Shown piece by piece: positions 8,060 through 17,043 of a stretch of DNA of 41,473 nucleotides (the first letter of the stretch is position 1; each line of letters starts with the position of its first letter). The notes under the pieces are model-generated. The model saw only the letters and a list, made by a program, of their open reading frames with translations. It ran no database searches and had not been told where the DNA came from. Made by a program: the position numbers and the translations under genes. Source of the stretch: JAAZCI01 sp046462535 (GTDB lineage: Bacteria > Pseudomonadota > Gammaproteobacteria > Cardiobacteriales > Wohlfahrtiimonadaceae); NCBI GenBank assembly GCA_046462535.1, contig JBKGVF010000023.1, forward strand, positions 1-41,473. The letters run 5' to 3'.

Positions 8060-8602
8060 ATGATAAATATTGACCAGATAATAGCACAGTTAAAATCACA
8101 TCCCCCTCTAGTGAGCAACCAAACGAAGCCTAAGAGCAATCATGCTGGTGTTATTGCGCTCATTACTCACGAGATAGAACCGAGACTCCTATTAACTCAG
8201 CGCTCAGAGAACTTAGAGACTCATAGAGGACAGGTTGCCTTTCCTGGAGGAATGTATGAGCATGAAGATCGCACTCTACTGAAAACAGCACTAAGAGAGA
8301 CCTATGAAGAGGTTGGGATCCCTCCCTCTGAAATCAATGTTATTGCTAAACTGACTCCCATATACTCACATCTAGGAATCTATGTAGCCCCCTATGTCGG
8401 CCTACTCTCCCCTGACACTCCCCTAGTGAAAAATAGTGCTGAGGTCGCTGAAATTTTCGCCCCACCACTCCAATTCTTTCTCAATATTAAAGAGTGCGCC
8501 CATCACCCATCCCCCTGCTACCATTATAAGCAATACCATATCTGGGGCCTAACAGGGAGCATTATTACCGAATTAATGCAGATCATTAATCTATTAGAGT
8601 AG
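8060..8602 (+). CDS. CoA diphosphatase, Nudix family (NudL-like)
   Basis: This protein is expected to hydrolyse CoA and its derivatives to 3',5'-ADP and (acyl-)phosphopantetheine. The NuCoA signature LLLTQRSENLETHRGQVAFP followed by GG is present and overlaps the Nudix box ending RETYEEVGI (Mg2+-binding glutamates). The start at 8060 gives MINIDQIIAQL and 180 aa. An upstream in-frame ATG at 8024 would add 12 residues, but its start lies in the obgE hairpin. Neither start has a clear Shine-Dalgarno. It ends at a hairpin facing lpd. Confidence 0.85.
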   Translation: MINIDQIIAQLKSHPPLVSNQTKPKSNHAGVIALITHEIEPRLLLTQRSENLETHRGQVAFPGGMYEHEDRTLLKTALRETYEEVGIPPSEINVIAKLTPIYSHLGIYVAPYVGLLSPDTPLVKNSAEVAEIFAPPLQFFLNIKECAHHPSPCYHYKQYHIWGLTGSIITELMQIINLLE

Positions 8603-8611
8603 ATAATAAAA

Positions 8612-8642
8612 GAGAGCCATATCCTGATTGGGTATGGCTCTC
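8612..8642. terminator. Bidirectional terminator between Nudix gene and lpd
   Basis: A 10-bp stem GAGAGCCATA / TATGGCTCTC (8612-8621, 8633-8642) sits between convergent genes. T-rich sequence on the plus side is only moderate (ATCTATTT); on the minus side the stem is followed by TTTTATTATCT, which suits lpd termination. Confidence 0.65.
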
Positions 8643-8670
8643 ATCTATTTCAGTAACTCGCTCTCTAGCT

Positions 8671-10428
8671 CTACTTTCGCTTAGGAGGAAGATCTGTACA
8701 CGCACCGGTAATATTACTGGCCGCCATTCCTACAGACTCAATTAACGTCGGATGGGGATGGATTGTATGGGCCAAATCGATATTATCTGCCCCCATCTCT
8801 ACAGCTAAAGCAATCTCACCAATCAGATCTCCTGCGTGTGTGCCCACAATTCCACCACCAATGATCTGTTTCGTTTCAGGATCATATAATAGCTTAGTAA
8901 AGCCTTCATCTCGATTGTTAGCAATCGCCTTTCCGCTAGCAGCCCATGGGAAGATAGAGGTTTCATATGCGATCCCCTTCTCCTGAGCTTCACTTTCAGT
9001 TACTCCCGCCCAAGCGATTTCGGGATTTGTATACGCCACTGATGGAATCTGGCGAGCATCAAAGAAGCGCTTTAAGCCTGCACATACTTCCGCGGCAACA
9101 TGCCCTTCATGCACTGCTTTATGAGCTAACATAGGCTGGCCAACAATATCTCCAATCGCAAAGATATGGGGAACATTCGTACGCATCTGCTTATCAACCG
9201 GGATAAAACCTCGTTCATCGACCATAACACCTGCACGGCCTGCATCTAATGTTGCACCATTAGGAGTTCGACCGACAGCAACTAATACCTTATCGAAGAG
9301 GAGATCAGTATCAGGAGCATTCTCTCCTTCAAAGCTAACCTTTATCCCCTCTGCCGTTGCTTCCGCAGCTGTAACAGCGGTCTTAAGCATCACCTTGTGG
9401 AATCGATCACGGTTCTGCTTTTCAAACACTTTTACAAGATCTCGATCTGCTCCAGGTACCAAGCCATCTGCAAATTCAGCGATTGTAATTTCAGATCCTA
9501 AACTTGAGTAGACAGTCGCCATCTCAAGCCCTATGATCCCTCCCCCAATAACTAGTAACTTCTTAGGGATATCCTCCAGCGCTAATGCGCCTGTAGAATC
9601 AATAATTCGCGGATCCTCCGGCAAGAAAGGCAACTTAACTGCCTGCGAACCTGCCGCAATAATTGCTCGATGGAAGCCTATGACACGCTCAGAACCATCT
9701 GCAAGTTCAATATTAACATGATGATCATCTAGGAACTTTGCAAAGCCTTGAACCACCTCGACATTACGCATCTTGGCCATCCCAGCTAAACCACCGGTTA
9801 ATTTCTGAATAACAGAATCTTTAAAGCCCCGCAATTTATCAAGATCCACCTGAGGCTCATCAAAGGTCACTCCTAATGCATCAAATGAGCGCGCCTCTTC
9901 CATCACCCCTGCAACATTGAGAAGAGCCTTTGATGGGATACAGCCAACATTAAGACAGACCCCGCCTATCGTTGGATAACGCTCAACCATAATCACATTA
10001 AGCCCTAAATCAGCGGCTCTAAAGGCTGCAGAATACCCCCCAGGCCCACCACCAATCACAATAAGATCACAGTCAGGATCCACAACACCACCGCTAGGGG
10101 CAGTGGCGGACTCTGCTTTAGATTCAGGCTCAGGTGTGACCACAGGCTCCTCTTTGATTAAAATTGGAGCATCACTCGCTTCAGCCGATTGGTGATGACT
10201 CTTAGCTAATGCAATAAGATCACCCTCTTTTATAGTATCGCCTACCGCCACCTTAACCTCAGTGATTGTTCCGGAAATCTCAGCAGGGACATCGATAGAA
10301 GCTTTATCAGACTCTAAAGTGATAAGAGTCTGGTCAATTTCAACCTGATCTCCAGGCTTGATATGAACCTCGATAACATCAACATCATCAAAATTTCCGA
10401 TATCTGGTAGTTTTATTTCTATTGTCAT
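8671..10428 (-). CDS. lpd: Dihydrolipoyl dehydrogenase (E3) with N-terminal lipoyl domain
   Basis: E3 reoxidises dihydrolipoamide of the pyruvate dehydrogenase complex using FAD and NAD+. The 585-aa product has a lipoyl domain at 1-75 (acceptor Lys42 in ESDKAS). A Pro/Glu/Ala-rich linker runs to about 118. The flavoprotein follows, with GGGPGG dinucleotide motif, redox pair C158/C163 in GGVCLNVGCIPSK and active-site HPHPTLIE near the C-terminus. E. coli Lpd (about 475 aa) lacks the lipoyl domain, but this fusion is known in other bacteria. It lies 20 nt after aceF with an AAGGAG site. Confidence 0.96.
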   Translation of the reverse strand: MTIEIKLPDIGNFDDVDVIEVHIKPGDQVEIDQTLITLESDKASIDVPAEISGTITEVKVAVGDTIKEGDLIALAKSHHQSAEASDAPILIKEEPVVTPEPESKAESATAPSGGVVDPDCDLIVIGGGPGGYSAAFRAADLGLNVIMVERYPTIGGVCLNVGCIPSKALLNVAGVMEEARSFDALGVTFDEPQVDLDKLRGFKDSVIQKLTGGLAGMAKMRNVEVVQGFAKFLDDHHVNIELADGSERVIGFHRAIIAAGSQAVKLPFLPEDPRIIDSTGALALEDIPKKLLVIGGGIIGLEMATVYSSLGSEITIAEFADGLVPGADRDLVKVFEKQNRDRFHKVMLKTAVTAAEATAEGIKVSFEGENAPDTDLLFDKVLVAVGRTPNGATLDAGRAGVMVDERGFIPVDKQMRTNVPHIFAIGDIVGQPMLAHKAVHEGHVAAEVCAGLKRFFDARQIPSVAYTNPEIAWAGVTESEAQEKGIAYETSIFPWAASGKAIANNRDEGFTKLLYDPETKQIIGGGIVGTHAGDLIGEIALAVEMGADNIDLAHTIHPHPTLIESVGMAASNITGACTDLPPKRK

Positions 10429-10448
10429 TTTATCTAATCTCCTTCCGC

Positions 10449-12062
10449 TTAAATTAATGCACGACGCATATCGGTTAATAGCTGATTGAGATAGACAATA
10501 AAGCGCGCTCCTAACGCCCCATCGATAACTCGATGATCATATGAGAGCGCTAATGGCAACATGAGACGCGGCTCAAACTCTTTACCATTCCAAACAGGCT
10601 TCATCTGATTACGTGCAACTCCTAAAATAGCCACCTCAGGTGCATTAATTATTGGAATAAAGTTTGTTCCACCAATTCCCCCTAATGAGGATATCGTAAA
10701 TGTTCCACCTTGCATTTGATCTGGTGTTAGCTTCCCTTCACGTGCTAACCCTGCAAGTTCACGCATCTCCGCTGCAATCTCTAGCACTCCTTTCTTATCA
10801 CAATCCCGAATCACTGGCACCACTAATCCATTAGGTGTATCAGCAGCAAACCCTATATGATAATACTTCTTGAGGATAAGGTTCTCACCCTCTAAAGAGC
10901 TGTTAAACTCAGGGAACTTCTGTAATGCCTTAACCACCGCCTTGAAGAGAAAAGCGAGAATGGTCACTCGTGCACCCTCACGCTCATACTCTTTATTCAG
11001 CTGTTTACGAAGTGCCTCAAGCTCTGTAATATCTGCCTCATCAAATTGCGCTACATGGGGAATCTTAACCCAGTTACGCGCCAAATTTGCACCAGAGATC
11101 TTCTTGATACGGGAGAGCGGCACCTCCTCAACTTCCCCAAATTTAGAGAAATCCACTTTAGGCCATGGTAGAAGATCTAACCCAACACCTGACCCCGTAG
11201 CAGCAGGCTTAGTCGCACCAGTAAGAACACTCTTAATATACTTAACAACATCCTCTTTTAGAATGCGCCCTTTACGCCCTGTACCACTTACCTCATTAAG
11301 ATTTGCTCCTAACTCTCGAGCAAAAGCCCGAACTGAAGGGGAAGCATGTACTCCAGAAAAGTCAATCTTTACCTCCTCCACTACAGGAGCTTTGGGAAGT
11401 GGCTTAGCAGGATGGGGAGCCTTTAATGTTGGTGCAGCCTCTACACTCTTCTCAACCTCTTCAGAGGCCGATTCTGTTGTTTGAGACGCAACTGACGCCT
11501 CACTTTTAACTGTTCCAGCCACTTCAATTGTCGCAACAAGATCACCCTCTTTAAGGGAGTCACCCTCTTTAATCATCACGTCTACGATCGTTCCCGCCTT
11601 CTCTGCAGGAATATCCATCGAAGCTTTATCGGATTCAAGCGTTGCTAAGGTCTGATCAACCTCCACCAGATCCCCTGGCTTAATAGCAACCTCGATTACA
11701 TCAACCTCATCGAAATTACCAATATCGGGAACACGAAGCTCTTCTACAGAACCTGAAGCGGCAGCTTTCACTTCACTCTCTTCAGCTACCGACTCCACGC
11801 TATCTGCCTCACTCGCCGTAACTGCAGCAGTATCCATACGTGCATAGAGATCACCCTCTTTAAGGGTATCACCCACCTTTACAAGAATTTCCGTAATTAC
11901 CCCTGCATGTTCGGCAGGCAGATCCATCGATGCCTTATCTGATTCTAGCGTTAAGAGGGTCTGATCGATCTCTACAGAATCACCCACCTTAATGGGGATC
12001 TCAATTACATCGACATCATCAAAGTTTCCAATATCTGGCACTATCAAATCTATTTTTGCCAT
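10449..12062 (-). CDS. aceF: Pyruvate dehydrogenase E2, dihydrolipoyllysine acetyltransferase
   Basis: E2 forms the core of the pyruvate dehydrogenase complex and passes acetyl groups from lipoate to CoA. The 537-aa protein has two lipoyl domains (acceptor Lys43 and Lys146, each in ESDKAS) joined by Ala/Glu/Ser-rich linkers. A peripheral-subunit-binding domain (HASPSVRAFARELG) lies near 238-275 and a catalytic domain ends with SYDHRVIDGA, holding the active-site His and Asp. E. coli AceF has three lipoyl domains; here the third is on Lpd. Second of three genes, with AAAGGA upstream. Confidence 0.96.
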   Translation of the reverse strand: MAKIDLIVPDIGNFDDVDVIEIPIKVGDSVEIDQTLLTLESDKASMDLPAEHAGVITEILVKVGDTLKEGDLYARMDTAAVTASEADSVESVAEESEVKAAASGSVEELRVPDIGNFDEVDVIEVAIKPGDLVEVDQTLATLESDKASMDIPAEKAGTIVDVMIKEGDSLKEGDLVATIEVAGTVKSEASVASQTTESASEEVEKSVEAAPTLKAPHPAKPLPKAPVVEEVKIDFSGVHASPSVRAFARELGANLNEVSGTGRKGRILKEDVVKYIKSVLTGATKPAATGSGVGLDLLPWPKVDFSKFGEVEEVPLSRIKKISGANLARNWVKIPHVAQFDEADITELEALRKQLNKEYEREGARVTILAFLFKAVVKALQKFPEFNSSLEGENLILKKYYHIGFAADTPNGLVVPVIRDCDKKGVLEIAAEMRELAGLAREGKLTPDQMQGGTFTISSLGGIGGTNFIPIINAPEVAILGVARNQMKPVWNGKEFEPRLMLPLALSYDHRVIDGALGARFIVYLNQLLTDMRRALI

Positions 12063-12151
12063 CTCTAATATCCTTTTATCTTTCTAAATAAACAGAGTGT
12101 TAATTCCTTCTTTTAAGCTGCGCCACCACTTTTGGCGATGGCGCGCTAACC

Positions 12152-14824
12152 CTATACCGTTAAAGGATTTGGTTTATTAACATCAATGTTATATTTAGCA
12201 ATTGCCTCTTTAACGACACTAAACTCAAGCTTACCATCGTGCGCTAACTCATTGAGTGCAGCAACAGTTATATAGTAGCGATCCACTTCAAAGAACTTAC
12301 GTAACTGAGCCCGTGAATCAGAGCGACCAAAACCATCTGTACCTAAGACACGGTAGCGCCCCTCAACAGCTGGACGAATCTGCTCTGCATACATACGCAC
12401 ATAATCTGTTGATACGATTACGGGATCCTTTGAGCCATCATTTAACATCTGCGACACAAATGACTCTTGCACTTCTTCACCAGGATTAAAGAGCGCTTGA
12501 CGCTCACACTCATGTAGGTCCCGAGCAAGTAGTGTAAAACTTGGGCAGCTATAGATATCACTCTCTACCCCCCACTCCTCACGCAAGAGACGCGCTGCCT
12601 CTAAGACCTCTTGGAAGATTGTCCCTGAGCCTAAGAGGCGTACCCGAGGCCCCTCATTTGCTGCTGCCTTTTCATAGAGATACATTCCCTTAAGAATATC
12701 CTCCTCTACCCCTTCAGGCATCGCTGCATGTGCATAGTTCTCATTCATAATCGTAATGTAGTAGAAGATATCCTCCTGCTCTTCCACCATACGGCGCAAT
12801 CCATCCTGAATAATTACAGCCAACTCATATTGGAGCGCCGGATCATATGGCATACAGTTAGGAATAAGGCTGGCAAAGACATGGCTATGCCCATCCTCAT
12901 GCTGCAGACCCTCTCCGTTGAGCGTTGTTCTCCCTGCAGTACCCCCCATTAAGAAACCACGCGCACGTTGATCCGCTGCCGCCCAAACTAAATCGAATGT
13001 CCGCTGTAGTTGGAACATTGAGTAACATACAAAGAATGGGATCATAGGTACATTTGAATTAGAGTAGGAGGTTCCTGCAGCGATCCACGAACTAACCCCA
13101 CCAGCTTCCGTAATTCCTTCTTGAAGAATTTGGCCATCTTTAGTCTCTTTATAGAACATCAGTTGACCGGCATCTTGTGGTGTATATTGCTGACCTGCCT
13201 GTGACCAAATACCTAACTGACGGAACATTCCTTCCATACCGAACGTTCGAGACTCATCCACAAGTATTGGCACAACATATTTCCCAATCTCTTTATCCCG
13301 AACTAAGGTATTTAAGATACGAACGAAGCTCATCGTTGTTGAAATTTCACGCCCCTCTGCTGTTGCTTCTAGCTGCTGCTTAAAGGCATCTAGCTTAGGT
13401 ACAGTGAGTGAACGATCTGACTTAACCCGACGCTTCGGCAGATAGCCACCTAGCGCTTTCCTGCGCTGATGGAGATACTCAAGTTCTGGGCTCCCCTCAG
13501 GAGGACGTATAAAGTTAACAGCCTCAAGATCCTCATCTGAGATCGGAACCTCAAAACGATCGCGGAAACGACGCAACGAATCAAGGCTAATAGTTTTTTG
13601 CTGGTGAGCAACATTCTGCGCTTCACCATCTTGCCCCATCCCATACCCTTTAATGGTTTTAACAAGAATTACCGTCGGCTTCCCTTCACTCTTAACCGCA
13701 GCATCATAAGCAGCATAGACCTTATTTTCATCATGACCACCACGATTTAGGCGCCAGACATCATTATCAGAGAGGTGTGCTACCATCTCCTTAAGTTCAG
13801 GAGTATTAAAGAAATGCTCTCGCACATAGGCGCCATCACGGGACTTATAAGTCTGATAATCCCCATCGACACACTCCATCATACGTTTACGAAGAATTCC
13901 ATCGTGATCCTGAGCTAAGAGTGGATCCCAACCATTCCCCCAGATGAGCTTAATGACATTCCATCCATTACCGCGGAAGCCTGACTCAAGTTCCTGTATA
14001 ATTTTTCCATTACCACGAACTGGGCCGTCAAGACGCTGAAGATTACAGTTAATAACAAAGATGAGATTGTCGAGCTTTTCACGACCAGCAAGTGAGATCG
14101 CTCCTAGTGATTCAGGCTCATCCATCTCCCCATCACCGCAGAAACACCATACTTTCCTATTTTCTGTATCAGCTAAACCTCGTGAGTGGAGATATTTTAA
14201 AAAGCGTGCTTGATAAATCGCCTGAATTGGGCCTAACCCCATAGAGACCGTAGGGAACTGCCAAAAATCCTCCATCAACCAAGGATGTGGATAAGATGAG
14301 AGCCCTTTCCCCTCTACTTCTCGACGGAAATTCTCCATCTGCTCCTCATCAATACGCCCTTCAATAAATGCACGTGCATAAATTCCGGGACTTGAGTGTC
14401 CTTGGAAGAAGATTAAGTCACCCTCTTGATTATCATCACTCCCTTTCCAGAAGTGGTTAAAACCTACCTCCCACATCGTAGCCAAGGAAGCATAGCTGGC
14501 GATATGACCACCAAGTGAAGAGTCCTCCATATTACTGCGAACAATGAGCGCCATCGCATTCCAGCGGATATAGGAACGGATCTTATGCTCTAGCTGAGAA
14601 TTCCCGGGGTAACGGGGTTGCTTCTCAACAGGAATGGTGTTGATATATTCGGTGGTTCCTGAAAAGGGGATCTTTACCCCATCTCGGTGAGCGCGCTCGA
14701 TTACTTTTTCTATTAAGTAGTGCGCACGTGCACCACCATCTGTTTCAAGAACACTCTCAATAGAGTCAACCCAATCCTGAGTCTCCATTGGATCAATATC
14801 ATGTTTCAACTTTTGGTCAGACAT
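12152..14824 (-). CDS. aceE: Pyruvate dehydrogenase E1, homodimeric type
   Basis: E1 decarboxylates pyruvate with thiamine diphosphate and reductively acetylates lipoyl-E2. The chosen ATG at 14824 (MSDQKLKHDIDPMETQDW) has GAGG 8 nt upstream and gives 890 aa, close to E. coli's 887. Upstream in-frame starts at 14866 or 14881 would add residues without family support. The ThDP motif begins GDGEMDEPES and ends with NLIFVINCNLQRLDGPV. It heads the aceE-aceF-lpd operon; no PdhR-like gene or AATTGGTnnnACCAATT operator is seen nearby. Confidence 0.97.
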   Translation of the reverse strand: MSDQKLKHDIDPMETQDWVDSIESVLETDGGARAHYLIEKVIERAHRDGVKIPFSGTTEYINTIPVEKQPRYPGNSQLEHKIRSYIRWNAMALIVRSNMEDSSLGGHIASYASLATMWEVGFNHFWKGSDDNQEGDLIFFQGHSSPGIYARAFIEGRIDEEQMENFRREVEGKGLSSYPHPWLMEDFWQFPTVSMGLGPIQAIYQARFLKYLHSRGLADTENRKVWCFCGDGEMDEPESLGAISLAGREKLDNLIFVINCNLQRLDGPVRGNGKIIQELESGFRGNGWNVIKLIWGNGWDPLLAQDHDGILRKRMMECVDGDYQTYKSRDGAYVREHFFNTPELKEMVAHLSDNDVWRLNRGGHDENKVYAAYDAAVKSEGKPTVILVKTIKGYGMGQDGEAQNVAHQQKTISLDSLRRFRDRFEVPISDEDLEAVNFIRPPEGSPELEYLHQRRKALGGYLPKRRVKSDRSLTVPKLDAFKQQLEATAEGREISTTMSFVRILNTLVRDKEIGKYVVPILVDESRTFGMEGMFRQLGIWSQAGQQYTPQDAGQLMFYKETKDGQILQEGITEAGGVSSWIAAGTSYSNSNVPMIPFFVCYSMFQLQRTFDLVWAAADQRARGFLMGGTAGRTTLNGEGLQHEDGHSHVFASLIPNCMPYDPALQYELAVIIQDGLRRMVEEQEDIFYYITIMNENYAHAAMPEGVEEDILKGMYLYEKAAANEGPRVRLLGSGTIFQEVLEAARLLREEWGVESDIYSCPSFTLLARDLHECERQALFNPGEEVQESFVSQMLNDGSKDPVIVSTDYVRMYAEQIRPAVEGRYRVLGTDGFGRSDSRAQLRKFFEVDRYYITVAALNELAHDGKLEFSVVKEAIAKYNIDVNKPNPLTV

Positions 14825-15189
14825 ATAATCATCCTCTTGTTTAGTAAATTGCTCAGAACTACTCATCTTACGAGTATACACTCTAGCGCTCTACCTAAAA
14901 AAATATAGAAAGCTCTTCTAGCAAACCCAAAGGGTAAAGCCTCTTCGAATCAGCATATATAAAGAATGAGTTCATTATATCGCATCTAACATTTTTATGA
15001 GATCTCTGATTGAATTATCTCCGAATAATCCTCTCTTAGTGAGACTTCTCAGCAATGGAGGTGATTAAGCAGAAAGGGTGCGCATCCCTATAGGAATGCG
15101 CTATCATATCCCTATTTTAAACCAACTTACGTTATCTAAGTTCTTCCCTGGGATCCCCTTAGGGGCATAGAGCAGAAGGCGAATTATTC
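14825..15189. other. Divergent intergenic region aceE / metN
   Basis: This 365-nt gap has no credible gene. It contains TATAAT on the minus strand (14979-14974) as a possible aceE -10 without a good -35, and a short ACCCAAAGGGT palindrome near 14925. It also holds a hairpin at 15080-15101, a CCCCTTAGGGG palindrome at 15155-15165, and the metN ribosome binding site. I looked for SAM (S-box) and lysine (L-box) riboswitch consensus elements ahead of metN and did not see them. Confidence 0.5.
14974..14979 (-). promoter_or_regulatory. Candidate -10 box for aceE
   Basis: TATAAT on the minus strand lies about 150 nt upstream of the aceE start. The sequence 17 nt further upstream is a poor -35, so an activator or a different promoter class may be involved. 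Confidence 0.3.
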
Positions 15190-16227
15190 ATGATCACAAT
15201 AGAGCAGCTTACAAAATCTTACCGGTCGGGAAAAGGGCGCATTACGGCACTCTCTAATATCAATCTATCTATCCCTAAAGGGGAGATCTTTGGCATTATT
15301 GGCCATTCTGGGGCAGGTAAAAGTACACTCGTTCGCTGCTTCAATCTCCTTGAGCGTCCCGATAGCGGACGAGTAATCTTAGATGGTGTCGAATTAACCG
15401 CTCTCAATAAAAAGATGTTGATGCATGAGCGTCGCAAAATCGGCATGATCTTTCAACACTTTAATCTCTTAACGAGCCAAACTGTCTTCAACAATATTGC
15501 TTTCCCTTTACGGCTGATGAAGCTCGATCGAAAAAATATTAAGCAACGTGTTAACGAGCTACTTACCCTAGTAGGACTCAAAGAGCATGCAGATAAGTAT
15601 CCAGCCCAGCTATCAGGTGGGCAGAAGCAACGAGTTGGAATCGCCCGCGCCTTAGCAAACAATCCTAAAGTTCTACTCTGTGATGAAGCCACTTCAGCAC
15701 TTGACCCACAGACAACTCAATCGATTCTAGAGCTCTTAGTTGAAATCAATCGTACTCTTGGACTAACTATTATCCTTATCACCCATGAGATGGAGGTGAT
15801 TCGCTCTATCTGCCACCGCGTCGCAATTATTCATGATAGTCAAATTATTGAGTCTGGAGCTGTAGAAGAGGTCTTTTTAGATCCTCAGCATCCTGTTACC
15901 CAGGACTTCATTATCGATCAGCAACAACTCTCGATGATTGAAGCCTTCCACAGAGAGACTCCATCTGCACATCTCTACCAAGTCACCTACTCTGGTAGTG
16001 GCAGCTTCGAACCACATCTGAGTAAAGCGATCTCTGAAACAGGTGTCGAACTCTCTATACTCTCTGGATCGATTGGCGCTATTCGTAACCTACCCTTCGG
16101 ACAGCTCATTATTGCCATCAAAGGATCCGAAGAGGAGAAGGATAAGCTGCTCCATTATCTCAGTAATCAAAATATTGCTATGCAGCCAATAGCTATCCCT
16201 AATAGCAACCACAGCACAAGCTATTAG
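15190..16227 (+). CDS. metN: Methionine-type ABC importer ATP-binding protein
   Basis: This is the ATPase subunit of a MetNIQ-family importer. The 345-aa protein has Walker A GHSGAGKST (38-46), signature LSGGQ (141-145), Walker B VLLCDEA (161-167) and switch His199. A C-terminal NIL domain (about 262-335) is the module through which E. coli MetN is inhibited by internal methionine. The region around residues 290-295 reads ILSGSI, which looks unlike the Asn-bearing E. coli segment, so ligand sensing may differ. An AAGG site lies 10 nt before the ATG. First of the metN-metI-ddh-metQ cluster; substrate is discussed under ddh. Confidence 0.88.
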   Translation: MITIEQLTKSYRSGKGRITALSNINLSIPKGEIFGIIGHSGAGKSTLVRCFNLLERPDSGRVILDGVELTALNKKMLMHERRKIGMIFQHFNLLTSQTVFNNIAFPLRLMKLDRKNIKQRVNELLTLVGLKEHADKYPAQLSGGQKQRVGIARALANNPKVLLCDEATSALDPQTTQSILELLVEINRTLGLTIILITHEMEVIRSICHRVAIIHDSQIIESGAVEEVFLDPQHPVTQDFIIDQQQLSMIEAFHRETPSAHLYQVTYSGSGSFEPHLSKAISETGVELSILSGSIGAIRNLPFGQLIIAIKGSEEEKDKLLHYLSNQNIAMQPIAIPNSNHSTSY

Positions 16228-16277
16228 CCACCAACTCAATATAACGAATATTTAAATACAAGGAGCATTAAGAGATT

Positions 16278-16967
16278 ATGTTTACAACACTTCTTGAGAC
16301 CTATCACCATTACCGAGCCATTGTCCCCTTTGACCTAATTTGGGAAAATACTAAAGTCACTTTAGTTATGCTCGGAAGTGCATGGTTTTTTACCACACTG
16401 TTTGGATTAATGTTGGGCGTTATCCTATTCCTAACTAGCCCCAATCAACTACTAGCTAATCGCTACCTCTACCCAATCCTCTCTCTAACAACTAATGTAG
16501 TCCGCTCCATCCCCTTTGTCATCTTAGTCGTTGCACTACTCCCAATTACCCCTCTAATTATGGGGACTGCTTATGGTGTAAAAGGGGCGATCTTCCCCCT
16601 TATTGTTGGCTCTGCACCCTTTTTTGCTAAATTAACTGAAACCGCTCTTCGAGAGGTGGATCGTGGCGTTATTGAGGCAGCACAAAGCATGGGCGCCCCT
16701 TTACGCACAATTATCTTTCGTGTGCTACTACCAGAAGCTCGTCCATCGATAATCGCAGGTATTAGTATCACAGGAATACTCCTACTCTCATTTACCGCTA
16801 TGGCTAGCGTTATTGGAGGTAATGGCTTAGGAGCTATTGCGATCAATCTAGGCTTCCATCGCAATCAAACAGAATTAACCAATATCGTCCTCTTAATCGT
16901 TATTCTACTTGCCCAAACGATTCAGTTCACCGGAGATCGGCTGATGCTCCACTATACGCGGCGATAA
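16278..16967 (+). CDS. metI: Methionine-type ABC importer permease
   Basis: MetI is the membrane permease of the importer, acting as a homodimer. The 229-aa protein has five hydrophobic segments and the EAA coupling loop GVIEAAQSMGAPLRTIIFRV that contacts MetN. The family's GGxGLG segment is present (VIGGNGLGAIAINLGF). It begins 50 nt after metN. AGGAG lies 12 nt upstream of the ATG and AAGAG only 3 nt upstream, so translation initiation is not obviously strong. ddh follows after 76 nt on the same strand. Confidence 0.88.
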   Translation: MFTTLLETYHHYRAIVPFDLIWENTKVTLVMLGSAWFFTTLFGLMLGVILFLTSPNQLLANRYLYPILSLTTNVVRSIPFVILVVALLPITPLIMGTAYGVKGAIFPLIVGSAPFFAKLTETALREVDRGVIEAAQSMGAPLRTIIFRVLLPEARPSIIAGISITGILLLSFTAMASVIGGNGLGAIAINLGFHRNQTELTNIVLLIVILLAQTIQFTGDRLMLHYTRR

Positions 16968-17043
16968 CTCTGGTACCCTATGTATATTAAAATCAACAAT
17001 CCCAAATAACTCACTATTTTATCAATTAATGAAAGGATTAATC

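Noticed and set aside
10870..11484. A 204-aa open frame opposite aceF, and similar long frames opposite fusA, aceE and maeB
   Set aside because: They lie entirely within strongly conserved genes on the other strand, have no ribosome binding site or family resemblance, and arise from codon bias in the real gene.
14881..15000. PdhR operator upstream of aceE
   Set aside because: No AATTGGTnnnACCAATT-type sequence occurs; a short ACCCAAAGGGT palindrome is the only symmetry and is not close to it.
14960..15189. SAM, lysine or other riboswitch in front of metN
   Set aside because: I searched by eye for S-box and L-box consensus segments and found none; only a simple hairpin remains.
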